Shown in pieces: positions 1 to 7,559 of a stretch of DNA of 64,000 nucleotides. Source of the DNA: Stenotrophomonas maltophilia R551-3 (GTDB lineage: Bacteria > Pseudomonadota > Gammaproteobacteria > Xanthomonadales > Xanthomonadaceae); contig NC_011071.1 of NCBI RefSeq assembly GCF_000020665.1, forward strand, positions 486,501 to 550,500. Direction: 5' to 3'. The position numbers and the translations under genes were made by a program. Each line of letters starts with the position of its first letter. Positions within the stretch are counted from its first letter, which is position 1. The notes under the pieces are model-generated. The model made no database searches and had not been told where the DNA came from. It saw only the letters and a list, made by a program, of their open reading frames with translations.

Positions 1-1048
1 CGCCATCCGGGCCCAGCGCACCGATGCGCGCAGCCAGCTTGGCGGTGGCCAGCGCATCGTCGGTGCGCCCCAACCGACGCAGCGCGGTGAGCCGGCTGTT
101 GAGCAGCCACGCGACCCATTCGGCTTCGGCCGCCGACGGGGATTCGCCTTCGGCCGCTGCGCGGGCCATGCCATCGGTCAGGGCCAGGACTTCCTCGTTG
201 CGGTCGAGCATCAGCAGCGTATTGCTGAACTCGGCCATGCGCGCGTCCAGGGCGCGGTCGAGCAGGCCAGACACACGCAGCTCATCGAGATGCTTCTGTG
301 CGGCCTGCACCGGATCGAAGCGTGCATCGCCGCGGTCGACATAGCGATCAAAGCGCTTGTCACTGCGCAGGCGGATGATTTCGGCCGGGCCATTGATGCG
401 TGCCAGCGTGGTCGGGATGTCGTCGCCGCGGCCGTTGTCGGCCTGCAGCGTGGCCAACGCCAGCCACAGCCCGGTCGGCTCCACGCCACCGCCCTTCCAG
501 CCGTTGTCGAACAGCGCCTGCAGCAGTTCCATGCGTCGTTGTGGCTGGTCGCGCAGGCGGTACTGCAGGTAGTTGATCGGCTGGCGCTCGATCGGCAGCG
601 GGCCCTCGGCGTGCTTCAGCGCCTGCACCAGGTACCGGGTAGCCGGAGCCGGCTGGTTTTCGGAAAGTTCCAGCGACACCAGGGTCAGCAGGATCTGTGC
701 ATCGTCCGGCAACGACTCCTGCGCCCGCTGCAGATAGCGCCGGGCCTGCGCCGGCTTCTTCTGCATCAATGCGGTCCAGCCCGCCACCTGCGCGGCGCGA
801 CCGCGATGCTCGGCATCGAAATCGTCCAGCAGCGGATCTTCCATCAGCTGTTCCATGGCGATCAACGCGCCCAGCGTGTTACCGCTGCGTGACTGCTGGA
901 TCGCTTCGTCCCAACGGGTGGCATAGGCCGTATGCACCGCGTCGCTGGTGACGGACGGCTTCTGTGGTGCCACCGCGATGGAGGCGGAGGCGGGGCTGCC
1001 CGCCAGTGCGGCCAGCAGCAGGGCAGTGAGGGGGAGAACGCGGGGCAT
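1..1048 (-). CDS. Exported helical-repeat (TPR-like) protein, C-terminus cut by window edge
   Basis: Reading leftwards from an ATG at 1048, the frame stays open to the window edge (349 complete codons, no stop), so the C-terminus is missing. The N-terminus is a typical Sec signal peptide: MPR, then a leucine/alanine core, then ASPA-like small residues near residue 22. The mature part is made of amphipathic helices with alternating A/L and charged residues, for example AGWTALMQKKPAQARRYLQ and ALATAKLAARIGALGPDG. This resembles tetratricopeptide-like scaffolds, although I cannot place individual repeats with certainty. A periplasmic or surface protein-interaction role is an inference. It is transcribed divergently from the NHL/M23 gene across a 167-base gap in which I see no clear operator. 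No enzyme motif is visible, and the specific function is unknown. Confidence 0.7.
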   Translation of the reverse strand, partial: MPRVLPLTALLLAALAGSPASASIAVAPQKPSVTSDAVHTAYATRWDEAIQQSRSGNTLGALIAMEQLMEDPLLDDFDAEHRGRAAQVAGWTALMQKKPAQARRYLQRAQESLPDDAQILLTLVSLELSENQPAPATRYLVQALKHAEGPLPIERQPINYLQYRLRDQPQRRMELLQALFDNGWKGGGVEPTGLWLALATLQADNGRGDDIPTTLARINGPAEIIRLRSDKRFDRYVDRGDARFDPVQAAQKHLDELRVSGLLDRALDARMAEFSNTLLMLDRNEEVLALTDGMARAAAEGESPSAAEAEWVAWLLNSRLTALRRLGRTDDALATAKLAARIGALGPDG

Positions 1049-1215
1049 GGAGATTCTCCATCCGTGGGAAGAGCATTGAACCTGCTGCAGCCAGCGAGGA
1101 CAAGCGCGATGGATGGAACTCTGGCGATCAGGAGTACGTTTGGCCATGGCGGATCGCGCGCGCAGCGTCTATCGTCGGTGCCTCTTCAGATTGCAGGCAG
1201 AGGCAACGCAGCACG

Positions 1216-3297
1216 ATGGCACGGTGGCAATGGATGGCGGCAGGGGTCGCGTTGGCAACGGCGGTGGCATTGGCCGCGACCTGGTGGGATTCACCGCTGC
1301 AGACCTTGGCTGAACCGGCAGGCCCGGCGCCCACGCCACTGGCCTGGACCGCGCAGATCGAGATGCTGGCCGGCGACGGTCATCCCGGTGACCGCGATGG
1401 TGCGTCCGCGCAGGCCCGCTTCGCCGATCCCTATGCGTTGCTGCGCAGTGCCGATGGCAGCATCTACTTCACCGATGCCGGCGACAACAACCGCATCCGC
1501 CGCCGCCAGCCGGATGGCCGCATCGAGACCGTGGCCGGGCAGGGCGAGGGGCGCATCGATGGCCCGGCGCTGCAGGCCAGCTTCAATACGCCGTCGGGCA
1601 TCGCCGCCGATGCGCAGGGCAACCTGTACGTGGCCGACACCGGCAACCATGCCATCCGCCGCATCGGCACCGATGGCCAGGTGACCACGCTGGCCGGTGG
1701 CGAGCAGGGGTACGCCGATGGACCGGCCGCGCAAGCGCGCTTCGATGCACCGATGGGCATCGCGGTGGACGCGCAGGGCCAGGTCTATGTGGCCGACACC
1801 TTCAACGACCGCATCCGGGTGATCGGCACCGACGGCAACGTGCGTACCCTGGCCGGCGGCGAGCGCCCGGGGCTGGCCGATGGCCTGGGCGTCGCGGCGC
1901 GCTTCGATACGCCGGTGGCGCTGGCCTTCGATGCCCATGGCGCGCTGCTGGTGGCCGACCTGTTCAACAATGCGGTGCGTCGGGTCGGTGCCGACGGCAT
2001 GGTCAGCACGCTGCTGGGCGATGGCGGCGTGATCAATGGGCCGTTGTCGCTGGCCACCACGCACGACGGCGTGCTGTACGTGGGTGACCTTGATGGCCGC
2101 ATCGTGCAGGTAACACCGCAGGGCCACCAGATCGCGCTGGTGGGCAACGGCCGCCTGCCACGCCTGGCCCGCCCCAGTGGTCTGGCGATGGATGCCGATG
2201 GCAGCGTGCTGGTCGCCGATTCCGCCAGCTATCGCCTGCACCGCCTGCGCCCGCTGCCGGTGGGTGATTTGCCGGCACCGGCGCTGGTCGGGCCCGCTGC
2301 CGATGCAGCGTTGCCGGACACCGGTGGGCGCTGGCCGTTGGCACCCCAGGACGGCTGGCATGAAGTGGTGGGCACGCTGGGCGAGGTGCGCGGCAACTTC
2401 AAGGGCGAGAGCCGCCACCACCTGCACGGTGGTTTCGATGTGCGCGGCGATGTCGGCCAGACCGTGTTGGCGATCGCCGATGGCAAGATCAGCAGCCCGG
2501 TAGCGGCGTGGAGCCTGGGTGGGCAGGCCGAGGGCCTGGCAGTGGACCGCCTCAAGTACATCCACATGCGGGTCGGCCGCACCCCGCGTGACCAGCCGTT
2601 CGATGCGCGCTGGCAGGCGCTGTACGACGAGCAGGGCAAGCTGGAGCGGATGCGCGTGCGTCGCGGCACGCGCATCCACGTTGGCGATCGCCTGGGCAGC
2701 ATCAACAACCAGGCGCACGTGCACCTGGCGGTGGGCACCGGCGGCTTCGAAACCAACGCCGTGGCGCTGGGTTTCCATAACTACGCCGACCACTTCGCAC
2801 CGCGCATCACCGATGTGGCGCTGCTGGACGACAACGACCAGCCGCTGGCGGCGGGCAGCGACGGCGTGGTGATGCTGGCGCGGCAGGGACGTGGCGTGCA
2901 GATCGTGGTCGAGGCCTGGGACCAGGTCGACAACAACCTGCCGCGGCGCCGGCTGGGCATGTACCAGGTGGGCTACCAGATCCTCGATGCTGGGGGACAG
3001 CCGCTGCAGGGTTACGAGCAGCCGCGCTGGAACATCGTGTTCAACCGCATGCCGCCGCAGATGGAAGCGGTGCGCGTGGCCTACGCACCGGACAGCGGTA
3101 TCACGGTGCATGGCAGTGCGGTGACCCGGTTCCGTTACCTGGCCACCAACACCGTGCGTGATGGCCTGATGGAAACCGGGCGCTGGCAGCCGGCGGCGCT
3201 GCCGCCGGGCGAGTACATCGTGCGCGCCAGCGTGCGCGACTACAGCGGTAACGAAGGCGTGGGCCCGCGCGAGATCAGGGTACGGCTGCTGCCATAG
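1216..3297 (+). CDS. NHL-repeat beta-propeller protein fused to M23-type peptidase domain
   Basis: A 693-residue protein with an N-terminal hydrophobic segment (residues 5-22) that acts as signal or membrane anchor. Residues about 45-350 hold NHL repeats, recognisable as returning blocks such as YVADTGNHAIRRI, YVADTFNDRIRVI and LVADLFNNAVRRV, which should form a beta-propeller. Residues about 385-510 look like an M23 (LytM) peptidase: HGGFD places His404 and Asp408 in the H-x3-D ligand pattern, and HVH gives His501/His503. All zinc ligands are therefore present. The tail (about 515-693) looks Ig-like, ending near YSGNEGVGPREI. Activity on peptidoglycan or another cell-wall substrate is inferred from family; a degenerate carbohydrate- or lipid-binding role is possible. 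The last 23 bases overlap the convergent YCII gene. Confidence 0.8.
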   Translation: MARWQWMAAGVALATAVALAATWWDSPLQTLAEPAGPAPTPLAWTAQIEMLAGDGHPGDRDGASAQARFADPYALLRSADGSIYFTDAGDNNRIRRRQPDGRIETVAGQGEGRIDGPALQASFNTPSGIAADAQGNLYVADTGNHAIRRIGTDGQVTTLAGGEQGYADGPAAQARFDAPMGIAVDAQGQVYVADTFNDRIRVIGTDGNVRTLAGGERPGLADGLGVAARFDTPVALAFDAHGALLVADLFNNAVRRVGADGMVSTLLGDGGVINGPLSLATTHDGVLYVGDLDGRIVQVTPQGHQIALVGNGRLPRLARPSGLAMDADGSVLVADSASYRLHRLRPLPVGDLPAPALVGPAADAALPDTGGRWPLAPQDGWHEVVGTLGEVRGNFKGESRHHLHGGFDVRGDVGQTVLAIADGKISSPVAAWSLGGQAEGLAVDRLKYIHMRVGRTPRDQPFDARWQALYDEQGKLERMRVRRGTRIHVGDRLGSINNQAHVHLAVGTGGFETNAVALGFHNYADHFAPRITDVALLDDNDQPLAAGSDGVVMLARQGRGVQIVVEAWDQVDNNLPRRRLGMYQVGYQILDAGGQPLQGYEQPRWNIVFNRMPPQMEAVRVAYAPDSGITVHGSAVTRFRYLATNTVRDGLMETGRWQPAALPPGEYIVRASVRDYSGNEGVGPREIRVRLLP

Positions 3298-3682
3298 CCG
3301 CAGCCGGGGCGCCGCAGCGTTCGCGCTCGGCGTCCATGTCTTCCAGCGGCCGCACCTCGATGCTGCCGAAGCGCGCCCATGGGAAGTCGCGGGCGATGCG
3401 CATGGCTTCGTCGCGGTCGCGGGCGACGATCAGGTTGAAGCCGGCCAGCAGTTCGCGGGTTTCTGCGAACGGGCCATCCAGTACGCGGCTGTGGCCATCG
3501 CGCACGCGCAGGGTCTGCGCGGTGTCGACCGGCTGCAGTTTCTGCGCGGCCAATAGCGTGCCCTCGGCCTGCAGCTTGTCGGCGTGGGCGAGGCAATCGC
3601 GCATCAGCGCGTTGAATTCCTCGGTGGGCAGCGCCTGCAGCAAGGCAGGCTCGATGTAGATCAGAAGCAGGTACTGCTGCAT
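3275..3682 (-). CDS. YCII-related (DGPF domain) protein
   Basis: A 135-residue protein that starts MQQYLLLIY at an ATG at 3682. It carries the signature DGPFAETRE in its second half and continues as a compact ferredoxin-like fold, with GFNLIVARDRDEAMRIARD and FGSIEVRPL matching the YCII/YciI family. Members are small dimeric proteins, often genetically linked to ECF42 sigma factors, and their biochemical role is mostly unknown. It sits on the opposite strand to the YCII/VOC/DUF1428/ECF cluster further right, separated by the palindrome island, and could belong to the same regulon. The C-terminal extension after RPLEDMDAER is alanine-rich and probably disordered. Its end overlaps the end of the NHL/M23 gene by 23 bases, tail to tail. 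Confidence 0.85.
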   Translation of the reverse strand: MQQYLLLIYIEPALLQALPTEEFNALMRDCLAHADKLQAEGTLLAAQKLQPVDTAQTLRVRDGHSRVLDGPFAETRELLAGFNLIVARDRDEAMRIARDFPWARFGSIEVRPLEDMDAERERCGAPAAAMAAAVP

Positions 3683-3844
3683 GGGACGGTCCAGGCGGGG
3701 GCGGGGTGTCCATGATGGCGCAGGTTTGCCTGCCGGCATGCTGCAGCGCGAAAAGCCGCCTGCGGCGGGCGATCGGCGAACGGCGGAGCCCCTCCGTGGT
3801 GGGGTTGGGTTGGTCGCTGAAAGCTGGGTTTCAGAGGGGGGGGC

Positions 3845-3938
3845 GGGCGGGTGGGATTGGCGGGGACGCCGTGAATCCGTCCCTGGAGGCTTAGCCGCGC
3901 CATCCATGGCGCGGATACCCCGCCAATCCCACCCGCCC
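3845..3938 (-). repeat. Long palindromic repeat, copy A
   Basis: The arms 3845-3865 and 3918-3938 are complementary at all 21 positions. The 52-base core has an inner hairpin (3895-3914) centred on CCATCCATGG, next to a conserved asymmetric block containing GGACGGATTCACGGCGTC on the minus strand. This copy is reversed relative to copies B, C and D. Confidence 0.85.
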
Positions 3939-4041
3939 GACCCCTGACAGATTCCGGTCGCCGAACCACCACGGGAAATCAACAACAAGAGCGAAAGCGG
4001 GTCGCTTCGCTCGCAAAGCCGAGGCCGCCAGCCAACCGCCG

Positions 4042-4071
4042 TTGCTTTTGCTTTTGCTTTTGCTTTTGCTT
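4042..4071 (+). repeat. Five tandem TTGCTT hexamers
   Basis: Five perfect consecutive copies of TTGCTT, followed by a run of T, at the axis of the palindrome island. On the minus strand they give an apparent Lys-Ser dipeptide repeat in an open frame, but that frame has no other gene-like features. Confidence 0.9.
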
Positions 4072-4118
4072 TTTTTCTTGATCTTCCCGTGGTGGAACGG
4101 AGACAGGAACTTGTCCAA

Positions 4119-4222
4119 GGCCGGGTGGGTAGGCGGGGCGGGGGTGTCCGCGGCATGGATGCCGCGGCCAAGCCCCCAGGGACGGGTTTACGGCGTCCCC
4201 CGACCCGCCTACCCACCCGGCC
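4119..4222 (+). repeat. Long palindromic repeat, copy B
   Basis: The arms 4119-4137 and 4204-4222 pair at all 19 positions. The inner hairpin is CCGCGGCAT (4148-4156) with ATGCCGCGG (4159-4167). The conserved block GGGACGGGTTTACGGCGTC follows. Arm sequence differs from the other copies while pairing is kept. Confidence 0.85.
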
Positions 4223-4413
4223 AAACCCATGAACCCGAGCTTTTCAGCGACCAACCCAACCCCACCACGGAGGGGCTCCGCCGTTCGCCGACTCCCGCCG
4301 AAGGCGCGCTTTCCACGGAAGAAATAATTTTCAAAAGACGTGTCGATTCCCAGCCCCCTGGTTCGTTGTACCCAGTGAAGGGCACGCACCACGCGTCCCC
4401 ACGGGAGACCGCA

Positions 4414-4827
4414 ATGAAAGTGATGGTGATCGTGAAGGCCAACGCCGACTCCGAAGCCGGCCGCATGCCCAGCGAACAGGAATTGTCCGACATGGGCGCC
4501 TTCAACGAACAGCTCGTGGCCGCCGGCATCATGCTGGCCGGTGAAGGCCTGCATGCCACCCAGCGCGGACGTCGCATTCATTTCGGCGGCGGCGCGCCGA
4601 AGGTCGAGGCCGGTCCGTTTGGCCCCGCCAGCGAACAGATCGCCGGCTTCTGGCTGTGGGACGTGCGTTCGCTGGACGAGGCCGTTGAATGGGCCAGCCG
4701 CGCGCCGTTCAACACAGGCGGCACGCTGGAGCTGCGCCCGCTGATCTCCGCCGAAGACTTCGGTGAAGCCTTCACCCCGGAATTACAGCAGCAGGAACAG
4801 CGTCTGCGTGCACAGTTGGAAGGTTGA
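4414..4827 (+). CDS. YCII-related protein, first gene of an ECF42-type cluster
   Basis: A 137-residue protein from ATG 4414, preceded by a purine-rich GGGAGA ribosome site. The frame is open further upstream, but that stretch runs through the palindrome island and is not coding. MKVMVIVKANADSEAG at the N-terminus, a central DGPF-like block replaced by EAGPFGPASEQIAGF, and LDEAVEWASRAPF match the YCII family. It leads five same-strand genes (YCII, VOC, VOC, DUF1428, ECF sigma) with short spacers, the arrangement known for ECF42 systems where the sigma factor controls the accessory genes. Function of the individual protein is unknown; small-molecule binding is plausible from the fold. Confidence 0.85.
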   Translation: MKVMVIVKANADSEAGRMPSEQELSDMGAFNEQLVAAGIMLAGEGLHATQRGRRIHFGGGAPKVEAGPFGPASEQIAGFWLWDVRSLDEAVEWASRAPFNTGGTLELRPLISAEDFGEAFTPELQQQEQRLRAQLEG

Positions 4828-4896
4828 CCCGGTTCATTTCCCCCGCCGGGCATGGACCGGCGCTACCACCCTGGAAACCCACGACGGAGTATTGCC

Positions 4897-5319
4897 ATGA
4901 AATTGATTCCCTTCCTCGGCTTCAGCGGCCAGGCCCATGAGGCGATGGCGTTCTATGCAAAGGCACTCGGTGGCCAGGTCACCTCGGAAATGAAATACCG
5001 CGACATGCCGCCCTCCGATGGCTCGCCGGGCTGCAACGAGATGCCGCCGGAAACCCTGGACCACGTCGCGCACAGCCAGCTGGAAATCGGTAGCGCCATC
5101 GTGATGGCGGCCGACGGTCCCGGCGGTGGCGAGGGTGGCTCGACCACCATCAATGTCGACGTCGACAGCATCGAAGAAGCCGAACGCGTGTTCGCCGCGC
5201 TGGCCGACGGTGGCCAGGTGCAGATGCCGATCGCCGAAACGTTCTGGGCGCACCGCTGGGGCATGTTGATCGACCGCTACGGCAAGCCGTGGATGGTCAA
5301 CTGCATGAAGCAGCCCTGA
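4897..5319 (+). CDS. VOC-fold PhnB-like protein
   Basis: A 140-residue protein starting MKLIPFLGFSGQAHEAM at ATG 4897, with a GGAG-type site (CGACGGAGT) upstream. The fold is vicinal oxygen chelate: two beta-alpha-beta halves, the second ending in FWAHRWGMLIDRYGKPW, which is characteristic of the PhnB/3-demethylubiquinone-methyltransferase-like subgroup. Members often lack a complete metal site, and no substrate can be named from the sequence. It is second in the YCII/VOC/DUF1428/ECF cluster, 69 bases after the YCII gene and 34 bases before the second VOC gene, so co-transcription is likely. Confidence 0.85.
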   Translation: MKLIPFLGFSGQAHEAMAFYAKALGGQVTSEMKYRDMPPSDGSPGCNEMPPETLDHVAHSQLEIGSAIVMAADGPGGGEGGSTTINVDVDSIEEAERVFAALADGGQVQMPIAETFWAHRWGMLIDRYGKPWMVNCMKQP

Positions 5320-5353
5320 TCCCTCTTCTTTTCATCCACAAGGAGCTTCACCG

Positions 5354-5764
5354 ATGAATGCACCGCAACCGCAGATGATCTTCGTCAATCTTCCGGTGAA
5401 GGACCTGGAGAAATCCAAGGCCTTCTTCACCGCGCTGGGCTACAGCTTCAATCCAACTTACACCAACGATGACGCGGCAGGCATGGTCATCAGCGAGAGC
5501 ATCTACGTGATGCTGCTGACCCAACCTTTTTTCCAGCAGTTCACCAACAAGCCGATTGCCGATGCGCACACCCACACGGAAGTGATCAACGCACTCTCGG
5601 CACCCAGTCGCAAGGCAGTTGACGAGTTGGTGGACAAGGCACTGGCCGCCGGCGGCAGCGAACCGCAGCCGCCGCGCGACCTGGGCTTCATGTACCAGCG
5701 CGGCTTCCAGGATCTGGATGGCCATCTCTGGGAAATCGCACACATGGACGGCGAGCCGGGCTGA
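5354..5764 (+). CDS. VOC family (glyoxalase-like) protein
   Basis: A 136-residue protein from ATG 5354 behind an AAGGAG ribosome site. It opens MNAPQPQMIFVNLPVKDLEKSK, then FFTALGYSFNPTYTNDDAAG, a typical VOC first module. The second module ends FQDLDGHLWEIAHMD, where DGHLWE matches the conserved metal-ligand Glu region of the glyoxalase/bleomycin-resistance superfamily. It differs from the preceding PhnB-like gene, so this is not a simple tandem duplication. Third gene of the ECF-linked cluster. No substrate can be assigned. Confidence 0.85.
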   Translation: MNAPQPQMIFVNLPVKDLEKSKAFFTALGYSFNPTYTNDDAAGMVISESIYVMLLTQPFFQQFTNKPIADAHTHTEVINALSAPSRKAVDELVDKALAAGGSEPQPPRDLGFMYQRGFQDLDGHLWEIAHMDGEPG

Positions 5765-5787
5765 CGGCCGCCGCAGGGAGAATCCTC

Positions 5788-6144
5788 ATGGCTTACGTGG
5801 ATGCTTACGTGCTGCCGTGCCCCCAGGACAAGGTGGCGGCCTACCGCGGCCTTGCCCGCAAGGCCGGTGCGGTGTGGAAGGACCATGGCGCGCTGCAGTA
5901 CATGGAATGCGTGGCTGACGATGTGGAACCGGGAAAGAGCACGTCGTTTCCGCGTGCGGTCAAGGCAAAACCGGGCGAAACGGTGATCGTCGCCTTCGTG
6001 GTGTTCCGTTCGCGCGCGGCGCGCGACCGTATCAACGCGAAAGTGATGGCGGACCCACGGCTGGCGTCGCTGGGCCCGAAGGACATGCCGTTCGACACCA
6101 AACGCATGTTCTGGGGCGGCTTCAAGCCGATAGTTGAAGCGTGA
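5788..6144 (+). CDS. DUF1428 family protein
   Basis: A 118-residue protein from ATG 5788 with AGGGAGAA upstream. The opening YVDAYVLPCPQDKVAAYR, the central GALQYMECVADDV and the end FDTKRMFWGGFKPIVEA are the hallmark segments of DUF1428, small dimeric alpha/beta-barrel proteins of unknown function. It is 23 bases after the VOC gene and 45 bases before the ECF sigma factor. DUF1428 genes are recurrent partners of YCII and VOC genes in ECF-controlled clusters, which supports a shared regulon. Family assignment is confident; biochemical role is unknown. Confidence 0.85.
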   Translation: MAYVDAYVLPCPQDKVAAYRGLARKAGAVWKDHGALQYMECVADDVEPGKSTSFPRAVKAKPGETVIVAFVVFRSRAARDRINAKVMADPRLASLGPKDMPFDTKRMFWGGFKPIVEA

Positions 6145-6189
6145 GCTGCGGCGCTTGTGCGGGCCGGGCGTGCGTGCTGTGATCGGCGC

Positions 6190-7452
6190 ATGCTCGAGCC
6201 CGCACTGACGCAGCGTCTGGAAACCCTCTGGCGGATGGAGTCGCCGGTGTTGATCGCGCGCCTGGCGCGGCTGCTCGGGGGCGATGTCGGCCGCGCCGAG
6301 GAGCTGGCCCAGGACACCTGGCTGGCCGCGCTGGAGCGCTGGCCGGAGCAGGGCATCCCGGACAACCCCGGAGCCTGGCTGATGACCACTGCGCGCAACC
6401 GTGCCATTGATGTGCTGCGCCAGCACCAGCGGGTGGCGCAGCAGCATGCGCAGTGGGGCGAGGAACTGCATCCGGCGCCGCTGCCGGCGCCCGATGACAG
6501 TCAAGCGCTGGAAGATGATCTGGGTGACGACCTGCTGCGGCTGATGTTCGTGGCCTGCCATCCGGTGCTGCCGGCCGATGCACGGGTGGCATTGACCCTG
6601 CGCCTGCTGGGTGGCCTGACCACTGTCGAGATCGCGCGCGCCTTCCTGCAGCCCGAGCCGACCATCGCCCAGCGCATCGTGCGCGCCAAGCGCACCTTGG
6701 CGCAGAAGCAGGTGCCCTACGAGGTCCCGCGTGCTGACGCGATGCCCGAGCGGCTTGGTTCGGTGCTGGAAGCGATCTACCTGGTGTTCAACGAAGGCTA
6801 TGCGGCCAGTGCCGGTGACGACTGGATGCGCCCGGCACTGTGCGAGGAGGCGCTGCGGCTCGCGCGCATCCTGGCGCACCGGCTGCCGGTGCCGCCGGTG
6901 CTGGGCCTGCTGGCGCTGATGGAGCTGCAGGCCTCGCGTGCCGCGGCACGGACCGATGCGCAGGGCGTGCCGGTACTGCTGGACCAGCAGAACCGCGCGC
7001 GCTGGGACTGGCTGCAGATTGAACGCGGGCAGCAGGTGCTGGCGCGCGCGCTGGCCGCCGGTGGCGCTGATGATCCCTATGTACTGCAGGCGCGTATCGC
7101 AGCGTGCCATGCAGCGGCGCGCCGCCCCGAGGATACCGACTGGCCGCGCATCGCAGCGCTCTATACGCAGCTGCTGCAGGTGCAGCCCTCGCCGGTTGTT
7201 GCATTGAACCGGGTCGTGGCGGTGCTGCGCAGTGACGGTGCCTTCGCGGCGTGGGCGCAGCTGCAGCCGTTGCTGGTGGACGCGCGACTGCGTGAGTACG
7301 CGCCGCTGCAGGTGGTGCGCGGGGAGTTACTACAGGCGCTGGGGCGCGACCTGGACGCACGTCACGCTTTTGCGGAAGCCGCCAGACTCAGCCAGAACCA
7401 GGCAGAGCGGGGCCTGCTGCGGCAACGGGCCGGCCTGCCTCCCACGGAGTGA
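6190..7452 (+). CDS. ECF42-type RNA polymerase sigma factor with C-terminal extension
   Basis: A 420-residue protein; start taken at ATG 6190 (MLEPALTQRLETLWR), with an in-frame GTG at 6157 possible. Sigma region 2 lies at about residues 15-80 (ARLARLLGGDVGRAEELAQ, AWLMTTARNRAIDVLR) and region 4 at about 115-175 (LTLRLLGGLTTVEIARAF then QRIVRAKRTLAQ). The remaining 240 residues, beginning YLVFNEGYAAS, form the long helical SnoaL-free, TPR-like extension of the ECF42 group, needed for activity in studied members. No anti-sigma gene is adjacent, also typical. The preceding YCII/VOC/DUF1428 genes are the expected targets. Confidence 0.9.
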   Translation: MLEPALTQRLETLWRMESPVLIARLARLLGGDVGRAEELAQDTWLAALERWPEQGIPDNPGAWLMTTARNRAIDVLRQHQRVAQQHAQWGEELHPAPLPAPDDSQALEDDLGDDLLRLMFVACHPVLPADARVALTLRLLGGLTTVEIARAFLQPEPTIAQRIVRAKRTLAQKQVPYEVPRADAMPERLGSVLEAIYLVFNEGYAASAGDDWMRPALCEEALRLARILAHRLPVPPVLGLLALMELQASRAAARTDAQGVPVLLDQQNRARWDWLQIERGQQVLARALAAGGADDPYVLQARIAACHAAARRPEDTDWPRIAALYTQLLQVQPSPVVALNRVVAVLRSDGAFAAWAQLQPLLVDARLREYAPLQVVRGELLQALGRDLDARHAFAEAARLSQNQAERGLLRQRAGLPPTE

Positions 7453-7559
7453 CCTCGACGAAGGCAGCACTTGTCGGCGGGCCCGCGAGCCGTTATGTTT
7501 CGCGCCCAGCGGACGCGTCAGCGTCCACTTTCCATGCGTATTGACCGAGGAGCGGTTGG

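Larger units (their letters stand above)
3751..4303. repeat. Composite 550-base inverted-repeat island
   Basis: The 730 bases between the two YCII genes hold no convincing gene. Bases 3773-3822 and 4242-4291 are a perfect 50-base inverted repeat, and similarity continues outward. Inside lie two long palindromes (3845-3938 and 4119-4222) in opposite orientation. Inside those, 3946-3982 and 4078-4115 form a further imperfect inverted pair around CCACCACGGGAA. The centre (3983-4077) contains five exact TTGCTT hexamers at 4042-4071. The whole region is therefore a mirror-image duplication of one module. No transposase, target duplication or protein-like codon use was seen. Confidence 0.85.

Noticed and set aside
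1291..3111. 606-codon open frame on the minus strand
   Set aside because: It is the antisense of the NHL/M23 gene in a GC-rich region; composition (His/Arg/Gln/Ala-rich) is typical of shadow frames and no motif appears.
4042..4071. CRISPR-like tandem repeat
   Set aside because: Hexamers are contiguous without spacers, far too short for CRISPR; no cas gene in the window.
3891..4118. Minus-strand frame with Lys-Ser repeats
   Set aside because: Produced by the TTGCTT hexamers and the palindrome island; frame has no gene-like start and is broken by symmetry.
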